Shown here: in pieces, positions 55,870-64,000 of the stretch | Layout: the number at the start of each line of letters is the position of its first letter | Numbering within the stretch: the stretch's first letter is position 1 | NCBI GenBank assembly: GCA_905221605.1 | Contig: CAJNDS010001447.1 | Coordinates: 77,501-141,500 of the forward strand | Direction: 5' to 3' | DNA: 64,000 bases | Source of the DNA: Symbiodinium natans | Taxonomy: Eukaryota; Sar; Dinophyceae; Suessiales; Symbiodiniaceae | Translations under genes and position numbers: made by a program | Notes under the pieces: model-generated | What the model was told of the DNA's origin: nothing | The model's database searches: none | The model's input: only the letters and a program-made list of their open reading frames with translations

Positions 55870-57809
55870 GTTTGGCGTTTTGCCGAATTCTTTGCCGGAG
55901 ATGGCAACGTAACAGCAGCTCTGCGCTCCTTTAAGATGCCTGGGGTGGCTCTGGATTTACGCTACAGTGGCCCGGCTATGGACTTCCTGTCCAACAGTGG
56001 ATATGCGCACCTTGTCTTCTCGGATTAAAGTTCGGTCTGCTGGGCGCTCTTCCTGTGATGTTCTGTTTTTGTTCTCTTCTAGAAGATTCTAGAGGCTGGC
56101 TCTGGGCGCAATCCTGCGCCGCCAGCCATCGAGTACGGTGCTACTGGCTCCGGTGTGTAGTACCATGGGCGTTTTCGTTTGCAACCACACGGGCCGGAAC
56201 ACCATGATGCCCCTGGGAAACACGGGGCGAGATGATGTTCGCAAAAGCAACATCATGGCCATCAGGCTTGGTGTTGGGAATTTTCGCTAAACCCATAAAC
56301 CGTATAGACCCTAAACCCTGTAAACCCTAAACCCAATAAACCTTATAAACCCTAAACCCTTATGGGGTTTCTCATGCTGGAATCTTGCCCTGGCTGCCAG
56401 GGTCACACTGTTGTGCTGGCTTCTGTCGGCCTTAGGGCATCGCTGGGTGGTGGAGCAGCCTTCTTCTGGGATGTGGCGTTTCTTGCCGTGGTGGCGTTTT
56501 TTCACGAAGTACATCCAAGTCACGTACCGTCAAGGGATATGGATGCGTGCTTACGGCTGTGCCTCTTTGAAGCGCACTTTCTTTTGGAGCAATTGCTCCC
56601 AGATCCACCTGCTGAATCTTGGCCCGTTGACGAAAGCATCTCGGCTTCTGAAGTCGTGTTTCTAGCCTCTGTTTTCGTGAAATGCTTTTGACTTGTTGGT
56701 CGGGGGGGGGGGGGGCTGGCATAGTTTCCCGAGGCTCAACGTGCCTCGGCAAAGCCCCTGTGCAAGCGATACTGGGATGAGAACTTGGGGAAAGAGCGCT
56801 ACACGGGCATCAAGAGCCGCCTCAAACCGTCTCAGACAGTGTTTGGAAACTCTGGGTGTTTCAGATGTTTAGCTATGGCTAAATTTGAAATGGGTGTTTC
56901 AGATGTTTAGCTATGGCTAAATTTGAAATGGGTTTTCCTAGACCCTATAAACCCTGCAAACCCTATAAACCCTAAACCCTATAAACCCTATAACCCTAAA
57001 CCCTAAATAAACCCTAAACCCTAAACAGGGGTACATAGCTATCTTGGAACAGGAGCTATACGCCCCGCTTTGGCAAGAAGTTTGCCTCCATTGCTGCAGA
57101 GCTGCAGCCAGCCCCAATGCGGCAGCCGACGGCTGCCCTGAATGTGAGTTAGCAATTATGATAACTATAAGACCTATAAATGTGGGTGTGCCTATTTAAA
57201 GCTCATAAATATCTATATGTTTTTTCCTGAAGGTTTGTATAGGGGGGCCTAAATACATAAACCACGCTGGCTTCGGTAGGCCTTAGAAGAAGTGAGACAA
57301 ACCCCTGCAATACTCAACCCTGAAAACCTTAACAACCCTGAAAGCCCTAAACCAACCCTGCCTACAACAATATTAGAGACCCTATAAACACTGAACCCTG
57401 AAACCTGACTTAGGGTGATTTGGTTTTAGCAAGGTTTCTCGCAAAGTCTGTATGGTTTAGGGTATAGGGTATTTTAGGGTTTAGGGTTTAGGGTTTAGGG
57501 TTTAGGGTTTAGGGTTTCGGGTTTCGGGTTCCGGGTTTAGGGTTTGTAATAGGGTTTAGGGTCTATAGGGTTATAGGGTTTAGGGGTTTAGGGTTTATAG
57601 GGTTTCCACCAGCTCAGGTTGTGCCCACTGACGCGTCGGTGAGCCTGCTCTTGGCTTCGATGAGCCATTACGAAGATGGGGCTTCTCGCTTTTGGGTGGA
57701 GGACGCGGGCTTGGCTTCGGTGGTGAGCTATTTGCTGCAGAGCTCGAATCTTGATGTGCCTCCAGAGCTGTACAGTGCTCTGGACCTCGAGGGCTTAGGG
57801 ATCCAGTAG
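55870..57809 (+). CDS. Six-exon gene of a dinoflagellate-expanded CS(S/T)..GN..EQP protein family
   Basis: Exons: 55870-56013 (FAEFFAGDGNVTAALRSF, DLRYSGPAMDFLSNSGYAHL); 56093-56265 (LLAPVCSTMGVFVCNHTGRN, TMMPLGNTGRDDVRKSN); 56401-56635 (LSALGHRWVVEQPSSG, RQGIWMRAYGCASLKRTFFW, SNCSQIHLLNLGPLTK); 56734 to about 56834 (CKRYWDENLGKERYTGIKSR, LKPSQ); about 57054-57143 (YTPRFGKKFASIAAEL); 57618-57809 (VPTDASVSLLLASMSHYEDG.., ends LEGLGIQ). About 311 residues from the first exon shown; the true N-terminus is missing. The order of motifs FAG(D/K)G, mDLLS..G, APVCSS, TSGR, lGN, VR..N, vEQPsSS, yG..t.KR..WSN, RY.G...LK.SQ.Y is one I recall from large paralogue families in Symbiodinium-type genomes; function unknown. 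Introns include two GC-AG (56266-56400, 56636-56733). Phases fit except at the 56834/57054 junction. Confidence 0.7.
56266..56400 (+). other. GC-AG intron containing CCCTAAA-type repeats
   Basis: ATCAG|GCTTGG..CTGCCAG|GGTCAC keeps the frame and rebuilds the expected NxMxxR-VTLLCW segment. The middle of the intron is made of CCCTAAA/CCCTGTAAA/CCTTATAAA units. Confidence 0.6.
56702..56715. repeat. Poly-G tract inside an intron
   Basis: About 14 G within the GC-AG intron 56636-56733 of the EQP-family gene. Confidence 0.85.
56847..56926. repeat. 38-bp tandem duplication
   Basis: GGGTGTTTCAGATGTTTAGC, TATGGCTAAATTTGAAAT occurs twice back to back in the intron between exons 4 and 5. Confidence 0.9.
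57144..57617 (+). other. 474-bp intron carrying a TTTAGGG array
   Basis: Canonical donor CTGAAT|GTGAGTTAG and acceptor CAGCTCAG|GTTGTG, phase 0 on both sides. TTTAGGG and variant units fill about 57450-57605, just before the acceptor. Confidence 0.7.
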
Positions 57810-58380
57810 CTCCTGCCTGCAATGTATCCTGCTTTTCTCATAAACCCCTCCGCATGCTACTCTAACAGTTCTGCGTGCGCAGGCATGGGCTTTTCTGGGA
57901 GTCTTGCAGTGGCAAGGTCCACGCGTGAAATTTGGGGTGGCATGGCCCGCTCATGTTCCTGGGAACAGCTGCGTTGATTTCGCTCCCTTTTTCGGTTTTA
58001 CGTGCCACTTTGGGTTATAGAGGTCCTCAGGGTTTAGGGTTCCTATGAGACCTTGAATGTCTTCTGATCCCCCTCCCCCCCACCCCCCCGCCCCAAGAAT
58101 AGAACCTATGTAAGCCCCAAAAACGAAGACTATATGTAGGACCCTCAAGGGTTGCAGGCTTTCGAGGGATATATAGGAGAGTTTTGTTTCGGGAAGATGG
58201 TTCCTAAGCGCTCATACTCAGCCGTCTTGGTGTTTGTTGGTTGCTCTGGTTTAGGGTATTCGGGTATTACAAGGACTCCCGCCTACTAGCTCCAGCAGGC
58301 CTATAGGTATTCAGGGTATATATGAGCTCGGCTGCTAGGGTTACAGCCTTCTAGGGTTTACATAGGGTCTCTCTCTACCC
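57810..58380. other. 3' flank of the EQP-family gene
   Basis: Unique sequence with C-rich runs near 58070-58092 and isolated telomeric words. No further gene is recognised. Confidence 0.4.
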
Positions 58381-58960
58381 TAAACCCCAAAGCCTTATAA
58401 ACCCTAAACCCTATAAACCCTAAACCCTATACCCTTCTAAACCTTAAACCCTAAACTCACCCTATATCTACTCGAATGCAGAATATCAACCCTAAACCCT
58501 ATAAACCCTAAACCCTAAACCCTATAACCCCTATAAACCCTAAGCCCTGTAAAAGCCCCAAGCTTGAAGAGCCTCTGAAACACCCCAAAACTGGAACCTT
58601 TACACTGGCCATTCTCTCCCCCCCCCATCTCTATACGCAAGCCCAAACCTCGAAAGTCCAACCCTGAATGCGAAGCCACTAGAACCCTGACACTTGGACC
58701 CTAGAACCTGTAAATCCCTTGATCCCTAAACCCTAAACCCTGAACCCTAAACCCTAAACCCTAAACCCTAAACCCTAAACCCTATACCCTAAACCCTTAT
58801 AAACCCTAAACCCTTATAAACCCTAAACCCTAAACCCTAAACCCTAAACCCGTCGCAATCGTCCCTTAATCCTTTCTTGCGAAACCCTAGAACCTTTAGA
58901 GCCCTTGATCCCAAAGGATCTTTAGGGTTTATAGGGTTTAGGGTAGTCACAATTGTCCCT
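58381..58960. repeat. CCCTAAA / CCCTATAAA repeats
   Basis: Interspersed 7-bp and 9-bp units at 58381-58560 and 58725-58855 around unique blocks. Confidence 0.85.
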
Positions 58961-58974
58961 CAATCCTCTAGCAA

Positions 58975-59480
58975 CCGCAAAAGACCCTCCGAAACAGACC
59001 TTTGAACCCAGTACAGCACGAGAAACCAACGGAAAACGCCAGAGAAACACAGCAGAACACCCTCCAGCACATCTTAAGAGCTGCAAAACCCGAAACACCA
59101 AAAGCAAATGAACGCCTGCAACGTCCGGAGAAGCCAAAAAAGCAAGAAAACCAAAAAAAGAAGACCTGCAACGCCCGGAAAACCAAAAAACAACAAAAAA
59201 CCAAAAACTGAAGACCAGCAAGACCCAGAAACCAAAAAATAAAAAAACCAAAAAACACAAACCGTCCCAAAAACCAAAAAATGGCCTCGAAAACCCAAAA
59301 CACCCCAAAACAGAAAGCAACGGAAAACCAAAAAAGCAGCACGGAAAACCAAAAAAGTGCGCAAGAAACGCACGGAAACGAACAGAAAAATTAGGGGCCC
59401 CCCCTGACCAAAAAATTGGTATTTCGAGACAAATAGGAAAACCAAAAAACCTAACAACCCCAAAAAACTGGTAAACCCAC
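58975..59480. repeat. Purine-skewed AACCAAAAA-rich region
   Basis: The plus strand is dominated by words such as AAACCAAAAAA and GAAAACC with recurring CTGCAACG(C/T)CCGGA. Open frames on the minus strand (up to 152 codons of Phe, Leu, Trp, Gly) come from this skew and I reject them as genes. Confidence 0.7.
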
Positions 59481-59559
59481 CCTGAATGTTAAAAGCACAC
59501 CGTGCGCAGGAGACGAACCCCACAGATGTCATGGAGGTGCCAAGAGGGTTTAGGGTTTA

Positions 59560-60470
59560 GTGGGGGTTTTGTCAAGAAACCCTAAACCTCTACATGAATT
59601 AGAAACCCTCAACCCTAAACCCTAAACCCTAAACCATCTTGTAGGCGCGGCCTTCAGTTAACCCTAACCCTAAACCCTATAAACCCTCAAACCTAAACCC
59701 TAAACCATATATACACCTTAAACCCTATAAGCCCTATAAACCCTATAAACCCTATAAACCCTGTTTGCTTAGGGTTTATAGGGTTTATAGGGTTTATAGG
59801 GTTTATAGGGTTTATAGGGTTTATAGGGTTTATAGGGTTTATAGGGTTTATAGGGTTTAAGGTGTATATAAGGTTTAGGGTTTAGGGTTGAGGGTTTATA
59901 GGGTTTAGGGTTAGCGTTAGGGTTCCAGGGCCCGAGAATACCCGAAGACCCTTAAAACCCTAAAACCCAAATCGTTGAAGTTTAAGGGTGCAGAGAACTG
60001 GGTTGCTTAGCTGTTTGCTTAGGGTTTATAGGGTTTATAGGGTTTATAGGGTTTATAGGGTTTATAGGGTTTATAGGGTTTATAGGGCTTATAGGGTTTA
60101 TAGGGTTTAAGGTGTATATATGGTTTAGGGTTTAGGGTTGAGGGTTTATAGGGTTTAGGGTTAGCCTAGGGTTTAGGGTTTAGGGTTTAGGGTTTAGGGT
60201 TTAGGGTTTAGGGTTTAGGGTTTAGGGTTTAGGGTTTAGGATTTAGGGTTTAGGGTTTAGGGTTTAGGGTTTAGGGTTTAGGGTTTAGGGTTTAGGGTTT
60301 AGGGTTGCCGAAGACCCTTAAAACCCTAAAACCCAAATCGTTGAAGTTTAAGGGTGCAGAGAACTGGGTTGCTTAGCTGCTTGCTTAGGGTTTATAGGGT
60401 TTATAGGGTTTATAGGGTTTAGGGTTTTAAGGGTCTTCGGGTATTCTAGGGCCCTGGAACCCTAAGGCCA
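59560..60470. repeat. TTTATAGGG arrays with local tandem and inverted duplication
   Basis: CCCTATAAA units (59720-59762) meet TTTATAGGG units (59771-59858) in a hairpin arrangement. A segment of about 90 bp (GAAGACCCTTAAAACCCT, AAATCGTTGAAGTTTAAGGG, TGGGTTGCTTAGCTG) occurs at 59939 and 60306, each leading into TTTATAGGG units. TTTAGGG fills 60163-60306. The outer ends 59929-59965 and 60420-60465 (CAGGGCCC, GAATACCCGAAGACCCTTAA) are inverted copies. Confidence 0.85.
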
Positions 60471-60792
60471 AACTCCGGGCTTGGGCTGCAAGTGTTTTGG
60501 GGTTTTAGGGTTCTAGGGTTTAAGGGACCCTCCTAAACCCCCAGAACCGTAGATAAACTCTAAGGCCTGCAATGGGCTGTAAGGGTTTTGGGGTTTTAGG
60601 GTTCTAGACCTTAGGGTCCTCTGAACCCCCCCTAAACCCTATATAAGCCCGAAAACCCAATTCCAAGCAGCTCCAGACCCCGGCTGCAGAGTTTTACGGT
60701 TTAGGGTTTATAGGGTTTATAAACCCTAAACCCTATAAACCCTATAAACACCCTAAACCCTAAACCCTCTAAACCCTAAACCCTAAACCCTA
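60471..60792. repeat. Degenerate telomeric DNA and a palindromic junction
   Basis: GGGTTTATAGGGTTTATAAA passes into CCCTAAACCCTATAAACCC near 60705-60745, a head-to-head junction. Confidence 0.8.
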
Positions 60793-60884
60793 GGCAGCCT
60801 CGGCACCCGATAGTGCTGCGCAGGGATGTTGTAGCTCTCAGGGTGGTCCCACTTGATGACGACCTGCTTGGACATCACTCCCAG
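60793..60884 (-). other. Exon-like fragment resembling a fibronectin type III segment
   Basis: The minus strand between two telomeric arrays reads VMSKQVVIKWDHPESYNIPA, QHYRVPRLPR. The pattern VxIxWxxP....I..Y.V is that of the B-C strands of an FN3 domain. A donor CCTAGG|GTTTAGG can be formed with the telomeric repeat; the acceptor is unclear. The fragment is too short to be sure. Confidence 0.35.
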
Positions 60885-61320
60885 GGTTAGGGTTTAGGGT
60901 TTAGGGTTTAGGGTTTAGGGTTTATAAGGGTTATAGGGTTTAGGGTTTAGGGTTATAGGGTTTAGGGTTTATAAGGGTTTAGGGTTAAGGGTTAAGGGTT
61001 TAGGGTTTAGGGTTTATAGGGGGTTTAGGGTTTAGGTTATAGGGTTTAGGGTTTAGGGTTTAGGGTTTAGGGTTTAGGGTTTAGGGTTTAGGTTTAGGGT
61101 TTAGGGTTTAGGGTTTAGGGTTTAGGGTTTAGGGTTTAGGGTTTAGGGTTTAGGGTTTAGGGTTTAGGGTTTAGGGTTCAGGGTTCAGGGTTTAGGGTTC
61201 AGGGTTTAGGGTTTAGGGTTTAGGAGGTTTAGGGTTTAGGAGGTTTAGGGTTTTAGGGTTTAGGGTTTAGGGTTATAGGGTTTTAGGGTTTAGGGTTTTA
61301 GGGTATTTAGGGCCTCATAG
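60885..61320. repeat. Long TTTAGGG array with variants
   Basis: More than 50 units including TTTATAAGGG, TTATAGGG, TTCAGGG and GGAGGTTTAGGG variants. It is one of the longest arrays in the window. Confidence 0.95.
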
Positions 61321-61530
61321 GGTCGAAACCCAAGCCCCAGCAGCACCCGAACCTTATCAGCTTGGGAGTTTTAGGGTTCTAGGGTCTTATAATTAAGCTT
61401 TTATGGCCTTCCGCTGTCAGGCCACAGTGCCCTTGCAACCCCCATAAACCCTAAGACCCAGAAGCCCCAGAGGCAGGCCCATGAAATCCTTCAACCCCAA
61501 CAAATCACAAACCCTAATACCCTAAAAGCC
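61321..61530. other. Unique DNA between arrays and the next open frame
   Basis: No gene recognised; isolated CCCTAAA-like words only. Confidence 0.4.
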
Positions 61531-61755
61531 TTATGAGGGTTCTTGTTTATGAGAGGGTGGGTGGGTTGGGCGGGCTCGAAGATGCTCTGGATGCTGTGGT
61601 CGTGCGTCTGTCCTCTGACCGAGCATGTAGGCAATCATGCGGTCCAGCCGACGCAATTCTGGATTGTGATGGTCCTTCGCGATGTAGTCGTGCCGATCCA
61701 AGTGTCGGAATACGAACAGCGACCGTGCTTCCTCTTGCCGCACATAACGCGCACA
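61531..61755 (-). other. Uncharacterised open frame
   Basis: The minus-strand frame (RVMRQEEARSLFVFRHLDRH, DYIAKDHHNPELRRLDRMIA, YMLGQRTDARP) is charged and protein-like over about 55 codons. The plus strand is open for 82 codons but reads less naturally. No family; possibly one exon. Confidence 0.3.
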
Positions 61756-62427
61756 CCCCGCGCAGCGTTAAAACTGATTAGTTGGGCTGCCCAATCGGCC
61801 TCATGCGGCGATTCGCTTCGCAGGTCTTCTTAGGGCTTCAAATAGGGTTCTTACCAACCATGCCAAAATCCTCTGAAATCCCTGGACAACACGTCAAGGA
61901 AGTCCTCTTTGTCTGTTTATATAGGGTGGGGTGAGGGTTTCTTAGGGTTTCTAGAGTTCTAGGGTTGTTGGGCTCATTAGGGAGTGTACGTAGGGTCTTG
62001 GGCTTTTAGGGCAACTATGGTCTTAGGGCTTTAGGATTGGGCTTTTAGGGTTTTAGGGATTTAGGGCTTTAGGGCCCTCTAAACCCTTTAGAGCCACCTA
62101 GCTAGTTGTCCTAAACTCTGATATATTACCCTGAAGATTTCTCAACCCTACCTCAAAAATCCTAAGGCCTTTAGGCCTTTGCAGGGTCCAAAACCCACAA
62201 AACCCTAAACCCTCTAGACCCTATAAACCCTTCAAGAAATGACCTGGCTGGCCTTCAGAGCAGCAAGCGGGCACTGCCTGGTCGTGATGGTGTGCTTTAT
62301 AGATTGGGTTTTCGGCTTCGAGGGTCTTAAAGGTCCACACAGGGTCTTCTGGTATTGTCGGGCCTTGCTTGGGTTGTTTTCCTAGCCCCTGCTTGGGGCC
62401 ATGTCGTGTAGCAGCCTCTATGTGGGC
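61756..62427. other. Degenerate TTTTAGGG-type repeats and unique DNA
   Basis: TTTTAGGG/CTTTAGGG words lie at 61930-62075, then unique sequence. No gene is seen before the exon near 62428. Confidence 0.5.
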
Positions 62428-63931
62428 ATGAAGAACCTGGAGGATCAGGGCGAGGGTCTAATGGCTACGCCAAGCAAGGCTTCTGTCTTGGAAAACGGGG
62501 GGAGGTGTACAACTAAGAACATGTAGGGGAGGGGGGGGGGGGTGCCCTGCAGGTCAAGAAAGAAAATGAGGATGACCACATGTTGGGCTTGTCTCCAGAG
62601 ACAGCAGAGCTGTGGAAATCTATGCGGGACACTCCAGAATCCAAGGCCCTCAAGGCAGAGTACTTGCAAGCGCACAATGCTCTCCGTCGTGGCTACTTAG
62701 CTTATATTTTTCTGCCCAATTAGCTTACGTGTTTTTTTTTTCTCCTCCTTCCTGGCTGGGTGTTCCACCCCGCCCGTCTGCCCGTGTATGAGGCTTCTCC
62801 AGTGGAAGTGCCGGGGGCAGTGTGTGGCCTCCACCAAAGGGCCCTGAGCAACCGCAGGCTATGGCCCCACAACAGCAGGTTATGTCCCCGCACGTGCACC
62901 AGGTTATGGCCCCGCAAGCAATGGCCCCGCAAGCACATCAACAGGTTATGGCCCCCCAAGCACATGAGCAGGTTATGGCCCCCCAGGTTATGGCCTCGCA
63001 AGCACATGAGCAGGTTATGGCCCCGCAAGACAAGAGTCAGCTTGAAGAGGACACAATGCCACCCGCCAAGAGAATGAAGCAGGAGCAAGCCGTCCAAGAC
63101 GAAATGAACATTCGCTTGGCAGCCATGCGTAAGGAAATGGTGGATGCCTTGGCCAAGCACGAGGAGGAGCTGCAGGAGGCTACGCGTCGGCACCGAGCAA
63201 GAATGCAACAGGAGGAGCAAGAGCATGAAGCCAGGATGAAAGCAAGAGAAGCAGCAATGCAACAGAAGGAGCAAGATAATGAAGCCAGGATGAAACAACA
63301 AGAAGAGGACTCACGACTGCGTATGCAGGAGGAGAGGGACACTCATGAGCATGATCTTGCCCTCATCATTGAGCACGTGTCCTCTGTGAAAGCAGAACAA
63401 GAGGCTAGGTCTGTGCAGAAAAGCCAAGAACAAGGGGCTTCGTCTGTGCAGAAAATCCACGACGATGCAAAGGACAGGCTGCGTGCAAAGCTAGGCAGAG
63501 CACCACTGACCACACCCTCGCCAACACATCCTGGCCCCAGCCCGCCTTCACAGGCTTCTGTGCTATGCCCACCTGCGCCGCGCCCTGCCCCGATTCCCAC
63601 GCAAGTTGAGCCTACGAGGCTTGCACTTGCATTGCCGCCTCTGCCAACCCCTGCCTCGTCGGCTTTTCCAACACACGTGCCGAGCACCAGTCCGGCCTCT
63701 GCGCCTGTGCCGCCCCCCGTGCCAGACAGCCAGCAGGCCATAAGTGCAAGCGTGTTTCCCCAGGGCATCGGGGCGGGTCCCTTCAACTCCAGTACACACC
63801 CTGCTGCTTGGGGGGCTCTCTACCGTATGACTCGCCAACCGGACTGTTTGGCCGACATCAAAGCGCAGTGGGATGCAGGTTGGCATGCTGCTTTTAGGGT
63901 TATACACGGGGTTAAACATTTTACTGGGTGA
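62428..63931 (+). CDS. Gene for a MAPQ-repeat, coiled-coil, proline-rich protein
   Basis: A possible first exon starts at ATG 62428 (MKNLEDQGEGLMATPSKASV). A clear exon starts at 62553 after CCCTGCAG| (VKKENEDDHMLGLSPETAEL, WKSMRDTPESKALKAEYLQA) and runs to about 62690. A long exon starts at about 62793 after TGTATGAG| and stays open to 63931. The long exon encodes QVMAPQ(A)H(E/Q) repeats (about 62850-63030), a strongly charged coiled coil (EEELQEATRRHRARMQQEEQ and on, 63060-63500), then a Pro/Ala/Ser-rich region and FNSSTHPAAWGALYRM. A likely donor GATGCAG|GTTGGC at 63876 suggests the last codons, which read a TTTAGGG-like motif, are intron. Phases of the first two joins are not resolved. 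A structural or scaffold role is inference. Confidence 0.5.
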
Positions 63932-64000
63932 TTCTTTGACTAGGGTAGTGCTTTTCTTTGAGGTTGGATACCCAACCCTATATAAACCCTACAGAAACCC
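63932..64000. other. Window edge, degenerate telomeric words
   Basis: CCCTATATAAACCC-type words. The gene at 62428 may continue beyond the window. Confidence 0.4.

Noticed and set aside
58922..59532. Phe/Leu/Trp-rich minus-strand frames resembling membrane proteins
   Set aside because: They arise from an A-rich AACCAAAAA repeat on the plus strand; no conserved motif and two overlapping frames look alike.

Overview
The window looks like nuclear DNA of a dinoflagellate, probably of the Symbiodiniaceae/Suessiales type. The evidence is a 7-bp plant/dinoflagellate-type telomere repeat (TTTAGGG) scattered in both orientations over almost the whole window, spliced genes with GT-AG and apparent GC-AG introns, and protein families I associate with dinoflagellates: an ASCH-domain protein, a Mei2-type RRM protein, and the expanded CS(S/T)..GN..EQP family. 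There is no bacterial gene organisation, and I see no rRNA, tRNA or CRISPR array. Species assignment is inference.

Layout. 1-4.5 kb: degenerate telomere-like DNA with small minisatellites and a fold-back element. 4.5-11 kb: a satellite cluster (14-bp, 42-bp types A and B, 61-bp, 73/74-bp, 14-bp) that carries an intact minus-strand ASCH-domain gene at 5.3-6.0 kb. 11-29 kb: interstitial telomeric arrays in both orientations, head-to-head junctions, a Copia RNase H fragment (14.4 kb), a Mei2-type RRM gene (22.2-22.9 kb) and several short exon-like islands. 29-47 kb: more arrays, many built from locally homogenised variant units, plus at least five families of small inverted-repeat (MITE-like) elements, a fold-back module at 44.7-45.4 kb and coding-looking shards. 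47.5-58 kb: the gene-richest part, all plus strand: a chain of small exons (47.5-49.2 kb), a multi-exon gene for a putative nuclear RGG-rich protein (49.5-52.3 kb), a 321-bp tandem repeat (52.4-53.4 kb) and a six-exon gene of the EQP family (55.9-57.8 kb). 58-62.4 kb: telomere-variant (TTTATAGGG) blocks with a local inverted duplication and an FN3-like exon. 62.4-63.9 kb: a plus-strand gene for a MAPQ-repeat, coiled-coil protein.

The most interesting signal is the relation between telomeric repeats and genes. In the EQP gene the exon phases can be followed through the sequence, and telomere-like repeats lie inside at least three of its introns. Elsewhere short open segments with good splice signals are bounded directly by telomeric arrays. 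The G-rich-sense array is itself intron-like: each unit gives a GT donor (G|GTTTAG) and a TTTAG|G acceptor. At 12142-12210 an array of nothing but telomere-type units fits exactly between two phase-compatible open segments. My proposal, which RNA-seq would settle, is that interstitial telomeric repeats here act as intron material. Long C/G homopolymer tracts are a second theme; two of them break otherwise continuous reading frames.

Limits: exon calls were made by eye. In GC-rich DNA a 30-codon open frame is common by chance, so isolated shards are given low confidence. Array boundaries are approximate.
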